Shown here: one piece after another, positions 58,704 through 64,000 of the stretch
Numbering within the stretch: the first letter of the stretch is position 1
Layout of the letters: each line of letters starts with the position of its first letter
Source: Thermoplasmatales archaeon SW_10_69_26
GTDB lineage: Archaea; Thermoplasmatota; SW-10-69-26
Reading direction: 5' to 3'
NCBI GenBank assembly: GCA_003009755.1
Contig: PXUB01000001.1
Coordinates: 1-64,000 of the forward strand
Length of the DNA stretch: 64,000 bases
Position numbers and translations under genes: made by a program
Notes under the pieces: model-generated
Databases searched by the model: none
Seen by the model: the letters and a program-made list of their open reading frames with translations, nothing else
Told to the model about the DNA's origin: nothing

Positions 58704-59392
58704 GCGGTCGCCTCCTCGTCGTCGCGGTGCTCGGCGGGCACGTAGTCGGGGTTGCGCTGGTACTCGTGGACGTACTCCTGCCCGCTGAGGGCCTGGATGG
58801 CCTCCATGATCTCGTCGGTGACCTCGCGGCAGGTGTCGTAGTCGTCCTGTTGGCCGTGGCGGTCCTCGAAGGTGAGCGGCTCGCCGAAGGCCACCTCCAC
58901 GTCGGGGAAGCGGGGCAGCTTTTGGCCTTTCGGCATGGCCTCGTAGGTGCCCTCGACGCCGACCGGGACGACGGGCACGCCGACACCGAGCGCGAGCCGT
59001 GCGACGCCCGTGTGGCCTTTGTGCAGGCGGCCGTCGAGCGAGCGGGTGCCCTCGGGGTAGATGCAGAACAGCTTGCCGTCCTCGAGGACTTGGACGGCGC
59101 GGTCGAGGGCCTCGTCGTCGCCCTTGCCGCGTTCGATCGGGATCACGCCCCACTGCTCGAACAGCCACGCCTTCAGGGGAGCCTCGAAGTGCTCGACCTT
59201 CGAGATGAAGGACACCGGTCGGTCGATGACCGCCGGCTTGACGAAGTGATCCAGGAACGAGAGGTGGTTGCTCGCGAGGATCGCGGCGCCCTCGCCGGGG
59301 ATGTGCTCGCGCCCGGAGGCCTCGATGCTCCAGGCGCCGCGGATGAGGGGGCCGAGGGTGGCGTGGCTGAGCTTGTAGAAGCGCTCGCCCAT
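58700..59392 (-). CDS. plsC: 1-acyl-sn-glycerol-3-phosphate acyltransferase
   Basis: A 230-residue PlsC-type acyltransferase. The signature motifs are NHLSFLDHFVKP (catalytic HxxxxD variant), VIPIERGKGDDE, YPEGTRSLDG and VPVVPVGVEGT. It transfers acyl chains to lyso-phosphatidic acid. True archaeal lipids use isoprenyl ethers, so a PlsC beside gpsA suggests bacterial-type acyl-ester lipids. The N terminus (MGERFYKLSHATLG) gives a membrane-associated start. A TATA-like TTTTAAGC lies about 28 nt before the ATG at 59392. The longer frame to 59569 is not supported. Confidence 0.9.
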   Translation of the reverse strand: MGERFYKLSHATLGPLIRGAWSIEASGREHIPGEGAAILASNHLSFLDHFVKPAVIDRPVSFISKVEHFEAPLKAWLFEQWGVIPIERGKGDDEALDRAVQVLEDGKLFCIYPEGTRSLDGRLHKGHTGVARLALGVGVPVVPVGVEGTYEAMPKGQKLPRFPDVEVAFGEPLTFEDRHGQQDDYDTCREVTDEIMEAIQALSGQEYVHEYQRNPDYVPAEHRDDEEATA

Positions 59393-59540
59393 GCGTGGCC
59401 CAAGCAAGCACCGAGGGAGCTTAAAACCCGCTGGCGGGAACCGCCTTTTCGGCCGCCGCGAGGGGTCGGCTCGGGCCGCGGGCGGCCTTTCGAAGGCGAA
59501 AAGGCTTTCGTGGCCAGGAACGTCGTTGGTTCCGGTACCC

Positions 59541-59774
59541 ATGGCCATCGGCTTCGTCCTCATCAGCACCGAGCCCGGGCACGAGAAGGAGGTCTACAAC
59601 GCGCTCCTCCGACTCAACCAGGTTCAGGAGCTGCACCCCCTGTTCGGCGAGTACGATCTCATCGTCAAGCTGGAAGCCCAGGACTTCGACTCCCTGGGCC
59701 ACCTCGTCGTCGAGAAGGTCCGTTCGATCGACGGCGTCAAGGAGACCAAGACCCTGACGGGGACGAAGTTCTAG
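59541..59774 (+). CDS. Stand-alone Lrp/AsnC effector (RAM) domain protein
   Basis: A 77-residue protein with only the RAM domain of Lrp/AsnC regulators: IGFVLISTEPGHEKEVYNAL, GEYDLIVKLEAQDF and EKVRSIDGVKETKTLT follow the beta-alpha-beta-beta-alpha-beta pattern. There is no DNA-binding domain. Such single-domain proteins may bind amino acids or co-assemble with full-length Lrp proteins such as that at 12.5 kb. ATG 59541 gives the usual start. It is divergent from plsC. Confidence 0.85.
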   Translation: MAIGFVLISTEPGHEKEVYNALLRLNQVQELHPLFGEYDLIVKLEAQDFDSLGHLVVEKVRSIDGVKETKTLTGTKF

Positions 59775-60121
59775 CCCGGCGAGGTCGTCGACCCCCGAGG
59801 GGCCTGCTCCAGGGGCTGTCGCGAGCACAGCTGGGTCGTGGACGATCACCTCGTCCACGCCGGGCTCCCGTTCGGAGTGGGCGCCTTCGGCCTGGGCCGC
59901 ATCCTCGGCCTCGACCGCCGCCGGAAGGAGAGAGCTCGTCGACAGCAACCCTGGCGTCGCTACCTGCGCGGGTGACCGCCCGGGCGACCGCGACAGCGAC
60001 CTCGGTCTCGGCCCGAAGGTCGAGGGACGCGGGTCTGCCCGGCAACCTTCGCTGGTCCCGTCACGTGCTCGGTGAGCAGCCAGCCCTGGCTGCGTACCTG
60101 TTGGGGTGAGCCAAGCGAGCC
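59775..60121. other. Intergenic region with doubtful 45-residue frame
   Basis: No supported gene. A plus-strand frame from GTG 59838 to TGA 59973-59975 encodes 45 residues (HAGLPFGVGAFGLGRILGLD, then a very basic tail) and could be a small protein but lacks independent support. It lies between the RAM-domain gene and the minus-strand zinc-binding gene. Confidence 0.3.
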
Positions 60122-60454
60122 TCAGCGGGCCTCGGTGTCGCCGTCGCGGGTGCCGTCCCCACCGGGGATCTCGTCGTCCTCGACGAGGTCGATCTCCTCG
60201 AGGTCGACGACCTGGAACAGGTCGCAGATCAGGCAACCGGACGTGACGAGGGCGACCGGGACGTCGGCGTCGCCGCGCTCGATCACGTCGATCGTCGGAT
60301 GCCCGCACGTCGAGCAGGATCCAGCAGCCTCCACCTCGAACTCGTCCCCGATCTGGGGCCACTCGGCCGTGGACAGCAGCGCCCGGGCCCGGTCGGGGTT
60401 GCGGTTCATTCGGTCGATCGTGGCCCGGGCCCAACCCGGGATCTCGTCAGCCAT
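60122..60454 (-). CDS. Small zinc-binding hypothetical protein
   Basis: A 110-residue acidic protein with two probable metal-binding pairs: CSTCGH (about residues 47-51) and CLICDLFQV (about 74-77). The interval of about 25 residues fits a zinc ribbon. The N-terminal RATIDRMNRNPDRARALLST is helical. No family was recognised. It is followed downstream by the PGI/PMI gene in the divergent direction of the RAM-domain gene. Confidence 0.6.
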   Translation of the reverse strand: MADEIPGWARATIDRMNRNPDRARALLSTAEWPQIGDEFEVEAAGSCSTCGHPTIDVIERGDADVPVALVTSGCLICDLFQVVDLEEIDLVEDDEIPGGDGTRDGDTEAR

Positions 60455-60482
60455 CGCAACCCGGCCATGGCGAGGGGTGTAC

Positions 60483-61499
60483 CTAACTCTGGGGGGTCGC
60501 CGGATCGAACGCTTCGGCCAGCCGGGCCTTGAGCGCGTCGATCACGGAGACCGGTTCGGGATCGGTGCCCTCGCGGCGCGCCAGGTGCAGACTGACGAGG
60601 TCACCGAGGAGGATCGCCTCGAGCGCGGCCCCGATGTCCGACCCCTCGACGCGGGCCTCGACGACGGGGGCGCCGGCGTCGCTGGCGCGTTCGGCGAAGA
60701 AGCGGGTGCGGGCGCGCTCGAGCGGCTCCTCGTCCTCGCGGCCGACGACGACGAGCGTCGCGTCGCCGGGGTCGCCGTCCCAGCCGACGATCTGGTTGTG
60801 GGCGGCCTCGGGCAGGGTGGCGTGGAAGCCCAGGCGTTTGCCGTTCTCGGCGACCTCGCCGGCCCAGCGGCGGGCGACGACGCCGAACACGTCGTGGCCG
60901 ACGACGCCGACGGGGCCGTCGCCGAGCTGGCCGGCGATCTCGTCGGCGCGGCCGCCCTCGCGCGCAAGCTCGTCGACCTTGTCGCTCAGGCGCTGGGCGG
61001 TCGAGCGCACCCGATCGAGGTCGTCGACGCCCAGGATGCGCGACAGCGCGGCGTGGTTGGCGCCCCACAGCCAGCCGACGGCGGCGCGGGGCTGGTAGCC
61101 GGCGGGCACAGAGACCGTGGCCGCGCCCACCTCGTCGGCGACGTCGCCGAGCTCGCCGCCGGTCGTGATCGCGACGAGGTCGGCACCGCGGTCGGCGCAG
61201 GCGCGGGCGGCGTCGACGGTCTCGGCGGTGTCGCCGGAGTAGGAGGTGGCGACGACGAGCGTGTCCTCGTCGACGAAGCCCGGCGGCTCGTGGTCGCGGA
61301 GGACGTGGATCGGGACGTCCACGCGGTCCTCCAGGAGGGCGGCGGCCAGGGCCCCGCCGAACGACGATCCACCCATCCCGCAGACGACGACCGACGTGTG
61401 GGGACCGGTGGGCAGATCGGCCGCTTCGGCGGCCGAAACGGCCGCCTCCACGTGGTCGGGCATCTCGCGGGTGGCCGTCATCATCGCATCCAGCGCCAT
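60483..61499 (-). CDS. Bifunctional phosphoglucose/phosphomannose isomerase
   Basis: A 338-residue archaeal-type PGI/PMI with two SIS domains. Motifs are VVVCGMGGSSFGGALAAALL, VVATSYSGDTAETVDAA, ITTGGELGDVA, and AVGWLWGANHAALS and LPEAAHNQIVGWDG (Glu and His of the active site). It interconverts glucose-6-P, mannose-6-P and fructose-6-P. ATG 61499 was chosen because CCTAAGGGC on the minus strand (about 61522-61530) lies about 26 nt upstream. 61511 is an alternative. Confidence 0.92.
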   Translation of the reverse strand: MALDAMMTATREMPDHVEAAVSAAEAADLPTGPHTSVVVCGMGGSSFGGALAAALLEDRVDVPIHVLRDHEPPGFVDEDTLVVATSYSGDTAETVDAARACADRGADLVAITTGGELGDVADEVGAATVSVPAGYQPRAAVGWLWGANHAALSRILGVDDLDRVRSTAQRLSDKVDELAREGGRADEIAGQLGDGPVGVVGHDVFGVVARRWAGEVAENGKRLGFHATLPEAAHNQIVGWDGDPGDATLVVVGREDEEPLERARTRFFAERASDAGAPVVEARVEGSDIGAALEAILLGDLVSLHLARREGTDPEPVSVIDALKARLAEAFDPATPQS

Positions 61500-61546
61500 G
61501 AGCGCGCCCATGGAGCCCCCCGCCCTTAGGATGCTCGGCCAACATG

Positions 61547-62743
61547 CTAGCTGTGCGAGGGGCCCCGGGTCCGGCCGGCGAGGACGAGGGCGAGGGCGCC
61601 GAGCACGACGGCCAAGCCTCCAGAGATCCACAGCAGGATCCGGCGGCCGAGGACGGGGGTCAGGCCGGCGTAGAGCGGTGGCCCGATCGTCTGGCCCAGG
61701 CGGACCATGCTCGTGCGGAGGCTCATCGCGCCGCCGCGGAAGCGGTCGGGGACGAGCTGGCTGACCTCGGTATCCAGGGAGGGCATCGAGAGGCCCATGC
61801 CGGCGCCGAAAGGTAGGATGCCGATCGCGGCGAGCGTGGGCGTGGGCGCCCAGGCGACGCCGGCGAGGCCGAGGCCGAGCGCGAGGACGCCGGCGGCGAT
61901 GATCGGCGGGTTCGAGAACCGGCGAGCCAGGCGGCCGTTGAGGCTGGAGGAGACGGCGGTGGCGGCCGAGGAGGCGGTCAAGACCACGCCGATGGCGACG
62001 GCCGACAACCCCAGGTCCTGGTCGAGCAGGAACGGCATCGTGGTGAGGACGCCGCCGTAGAGGAGGACGAAGATCCCGAGCGCGGTCGCGTACAGGAGGG
62101 CGGATTCGATGCCGCGCAGCGCTCGCAGGGCGCCGGTGATGTAGGACAGCCCGCCGACGGGGTCCTCGATCACCGGCTCCTCGAGGATCTCGAGGGCGAG
62201 CAGGCCGACGGGCACGCCGACGAGGTACAGGGCGAAGGGCGCCCGCCAGTCGATCTCGGACAGCAGGCCGCCGACGAGCGGGTAGATGCCGGTCCCGATG
62301 GAGAGCACGGCGCCGTTGAGGCCCATGATCGCGTTGCGTTGGCTGCCCTCGAAGGTGTCGCCGATGAGCGTGATCGCGAGCGTGATCAGCCCGGCAGCGG
62401 CCGCCCCCTGCACGACGCGCAGCGCGACGACCGTCCACAGGCCCGGGGCCAGCAGGACCGCACCGCCGGCGACCCCGTAGACGACGAGGGACGGGATCAG
62501 GACCGGGCGGCGGCCGTAGCGGTCGGCCAGGATGCCCACGACCGGCCCCATGAGGATGCCGGGCAGCGTGAACGCGGACAGGATCAGGCTGGCTTCGGCT
62601 TCCGTGATGCCCAGGCTGTTGCGGATGGCCGGCAGAGCCGGGCTGATGAGCGAGACCCCCATGACGCCCATCAGCGTGCTGGCCAGGATGACCTGGACGG
62701 TGGGCATGCGGACGGAGCCGAGCGTGCCCTCGTCGTTGGCCAC
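61547..62743 (-). CDS. MFS transporter (drug exporter type)
   Basis: A 398-residue major facilitator with twelve TM helices. Characteristic marks are the TM1 end (ISPALPAIRNSLG), loop 2-3 (GILADRYGRRPVLIP), TM5 motif C-like (LNGAVLSIGTGIYPLVGGLL) and a second DRFRGGAMSLRTS in the C-terminal half. These are typical of DHA-type exporters. The substrate is unknown. The start is GTG at 62743. It lies on the same strand as PGI/PMI, 48 nt apart. Confidence 0.88.
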   Translation of the reverse strand: MANDEGTLGSVRMPTVQVILASTLMGVMGVSLISPALPAIRNSLGITEAEASLILSAFTLPGILMGPVVGILADRYGRRPVLIPSLVVYGVAGGAVLLAPGLWTVVALRVVQGAAAAGLITLAITLIGDTFEGSQRNAIMGLNGAVLSIGTGIYPLVGGLLSEIDWRAPFALYLVGVPVGLLALEILEEPVIEDPVGGLSYITGALRALRGIESALLYATALGIFVLLYGGVLTTMPFLLDQDLGLSAVAIGVVLTASSAATAVSSSLNGRLARRFSNPPIIAAGVLALGLGLAGVAWAPTPTLAAIGILPFGAGMGLSMPSLDTEVSQLVPDRFRGGAMSLRTSMVRLGQTIGPPLYAGLTPVLGRRILLWISGGLAVVLGALALVLAGRTRGPSHS

Positions 62744-62852
62744 GGCGCGGGGACAGCGGAGGTCCGGGAAAGGGGTTGTGCCCGGCCTCGGCAGGCGCGA
62801 GCGTCAGCTGCTCTGTCCCACGTTCGCCTATCGTCCCGGCAGACGCGACGAC

Positions 62853-62879
62853 GCGAGGGAGGTCGGCGACCGAAGGGTC
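62853..62879. repeat. 27-nt direct repeat, copy 1
   Basis: Exact match to 63106-63132. It contains GGTCGGCGACC, a short palindrome able to fold. The two copies are 253 nt apart in the same orientation. Confidence 0.7.
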
Positions 62880-63105
62880 AGCCGAGCTTCGGAGACCGCC
62901 CATGTCCACCCGTCTCCGGATCTGCACGCCCTCGGCTATGCCCGCGGTCGGGCGTGCGCTCGGCAGAGCCCCCTCACTCCTCACCGCGAGCCCCATGACG
63001 GCCTGCCTCTGCCAATCGAACCGAGGTAGGATGGCCGCCTCACTGTGAAGACAGGACTGTCACTGCCATCGTGCCCCCAGGAAGCCCGGTCCTATCCGCG
63101 GAGAA

Positions 63106-63132
63106 GCGAGGGAGGTCGGCGACCGAAGGGTC
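63106..63132. repeat. 27-nt direct repeat, copy 2
   Basis: Exact match to 62853-62879. The sequence downstream also resembles that after copy 1 for about 30 nt, so the duplication is probably older and longer than 27 nt. Confidence 0.7.
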
Positions 63133-63298
63133 GGACCGAGGCAGGACGCCCGCGTCCACCATGGAACCTGAGCTGCCGCTGACAAGGAGCTCGAAGCAGG
63201 CATCCCGGCGGGATGCCGATGCAGAGCGACGCCGTCAGCGTGGCCTGCTCAGGGCAGCCTGCCGACGGGAGACCCTGAGGGAGCCGACCTTCCCCGAG

Positions 63299-63595
63299 CT
63301 AGTACTGCCGCCACTTGTTCCCGCATTCGGCGCAGGTGAGGATGATGGTGGTGGGCTCGTCGGCTGCCCGCGTCTGTTCGGTCCGGTAGTAGGCGTCGCG
63401 CTCGCCGCACTCCTCGCATTCGTACTCGTCGGTCTTGGGGAGGGCGTGCGCGTGCTCGTCCTCGTCGACCATCGTGATCTCCTCGCCTTCCGAGGACTGG
63501 GAGACCTTCTGGCCCTCACCCTCGGTGCCGCAGTCGTCGCAGATGGGGCCCTCGGGTGACGGCTGCATCATGCTCCCGCATTCCGGACAAAGCAT
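63299..63595 (-). CDS. tfs: Transcription factor S (TFS)
   Basis: A 98-residue archaeal TFIIS-like elongation factor that stimulates RNA cleavage by backtracked RNA polymerase. The N-terminal zinc ribbon has CPECGSM and CDDC. The C-terminal ribbon has CEECGERDAYYRTEQTRAAD, EPTTIILTCAECGNKW and RQY, containing the catalytic acidic pair of the family (here ADE in RAADEP). The minus-strand GGCTTACATC (63619-63628) lies about 26 nt before the ATG, so it is probably leaderless. It is divergent from the hydrolase gene. Confidence 0.95.
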   Translation of the reverse strand: MLCPECGSMMQPSPEGPICDDCGTEGEGQKVSQSSEGEEITMVDEDEHAHALPKTDEYECEECGERDAYYRTEQTRAADEPTTIILTCAECGNKWRQY

Positions 63596-63618
63596 CGGCC
63601 CCGCGGTAGCAGCCGGTG

Positions 63619-63635
63619 CGATGTAAGCCTTTTGC
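63619..63635. promoter_or_regulatory. Divergent promoter of tfs and hydrolase
   Basis: GATGTAAGCC serves as TATA box for tfs on the minus strand (start at 63595) and GTAAGCCTTTT for the plus-strand gene starting at 63660. The boxes overlap, so the two genes may compete for TBP. Confidence 0.4.
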
Positions 63636-63659
63636 CGGGAGAGCTCGTCCGCGAGCCCG

Positions 63660-64000
63660 GTGCTCGTCGAGGCGTTGCGAGGCTCGATCCGCGTCCTCTA
63701 CCACGTGCTCGATGGCCGACCCTTCGAGCACGCGAGGGACACGGCCACGGTGCGCGGGTTCGTCTTCGAGCCGGACGCCGAGGCCGAGCGGACGGTCGCG
63801 TTCGTGCACGGGCTCGGGGACGCCTCGACGACGTGGCTGCGTCAGGTGCGAGGCCTGCGCCAGGATGCGCGGTTGGTGCTGGTGGACCTGCCGCCGTTCG
63901 GGCGCTCCAAGCTGGCGGACGGTTACGCGCTGGGCCCCGACGAGCACGCCCGGCTGTTGGCGCCGATCGTCGCCGAGCACGCCGTGGGTCCGACGACCGT
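63660..64000 (+). CDS. Alpha/beta hydrolase (partial, runs off window)
   Basis: The first 113 residues of an alpha/beta-hydrolase-fold protein, cut by the window end. GTG at 63660 opens VLVEALRGSIRVLYHVLDG. Visible features are the oxyanion-hole HGLGDASTTW and VLVDLPPFGRSKLADGY, as in esterases and lipase-like hydrolases. The nucleophile elbow (GxSxG) lies beyond the end. The substrate cannot be predicted. Confidence 0.7.
   Translation, partial: MLVEALRGSIRVLYHVLDGRPFEHARDTATVRGFVFEPDAEAERTVAFVHGLGDASTTWLRQVRGLRQDARLVLVDLPPFGRSKLADGYALGPDEHARLLAPIVAEHAVGPTT

Larger units (their letters stand above)
62744..63298. other. Intergenic region with direct repeats
   Basis: No gene supported in about 550 nt. 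A 27-nt sequence (GCGAGGGAGGTCGGCGACC followed by GAAGGGTC) occurs exactly at 62853-62879 and 63106-63132, and similarity continues less perfectly for another 30 nt (GACCGCCCATGTCCACC against GGACGCCCGCGTCCACC). The region could carry small RNAs or be a repeat remnant. Confidence 0.4.

Overview
The window looks like a piece of chromosome from an uncultured, high-GC (roughly 68-70% by eye) archaeon. Archaeal markers are SRP54, transcription factor S (TFS), tRNA-Ile2 agmatinylcytidine synthetase (TiaS), an archaeal-type phosphopantetheine adenylyltransferase, an ATP-dependent DNA ligase and Lrp/AsnC regulators. Many genes have a TATA-like box about 26 nt before an ATG or GTG, as expected for leaderless archaeal transcripts. 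The predicted proteins are very rich in Asp and Glu, which suggests a salt-adapted (salt-in) proteome. Bacterial-type glycerol-3-phosphate dehydrogenase and acyltransferase, PGF-CTERM-like protein tails and a halocyanin-like domain fit a euryarchaeal lineage near Thermoplasmatota. That placement is an inference. No rRNA, tRNA or CRISPR array was recognised.

Layout. 0-5 kb: blue-copper protein, zinc-ribbon protein and a metal-handling cluster (two HMA chaperones, a Zn/Cd-type P1B ATPase, a His-rich small protein). 5-9.3 kb: fused CoA-biosynthesis/house-cleaning enzyme, secreted protein with a structured leader, BNR-repeat lipoprotein, TatA and a flavin-reductase-like protein. 9.4-15.6 kb: SfsA, YdjM-like protein, DMT exporter, Lrp regulator and glutamine synthetase with a shared palindromic operator. 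15.5-26.8 kb: two soluble histidine-kinase-like proteins, a CheY-like receiver, PhzF, thiolase, secreted CARDB-like and LVIVD-repeat proteins and a GT-C-like membrane protein. 26.9-30.3 kb: 3-hydroxyacyl-CoA dehydrogenase, FxsA and DNA ligase. 30.5-32.3 kb: a lower-GC accessory stretch with a broken secreted-protein gene and a VapBC pair whose toxin is frameshifted. 33.4-41.6 kb: SRP54, TiaS, a large receptor Ser/Thr kinase, a 1-kb tandemly duplicated non-coding region and an FHA-winged-helix regulator. 42-44.3 kb: two multi-TM proteins. 44.3-46.6 kb: remains of a halocyanin-NirK nitrite reductase gene split by a lower-GC cassette carrying a nucleotidyl-cyclase-like gene. 46.6-64 kb: PhoU-like protein, TctA-like permease, M24 and M14 peptidases, small kinase, SDR, PHP-domain protein, Nudix hydrolase, a secreted eight-repeat Cys/sequon protein, PlsC-GpsA lipid operon, stand-alone RAM domain, PGI/PMI, MFS exporter, TFS and the start of an alpha/beta hydrolase.

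How the genes fit together. The Lrp regulator, its palindrome and glnA form a probable nitrogen-control unit. The receptor kinase and the FHA regulator form a probable phospho-signalling pair. PlsC and GpsA overlap by 4 nt and imply sn-glycerol-3-phosphate acyl-lipid chemistry. Thiolase and 3-hydroxyacyl-CoA dehydrogenase are consistent with acyl-CoA metabolism. The strongest candidates for something new are the cyclase-like cassette inside the dead nitrite reductase gene, the kinase/FHA pair with its duplicated intergenic region, and the repeat protein at 56.7 kb. Several genes carry single-base frameshifts at or near short homopolymers, so some breaks may be assembly errors. The nirK remnant also carries in-frame stops and missing segments, so it is a real pseudogene unless the assembly is chimeric.
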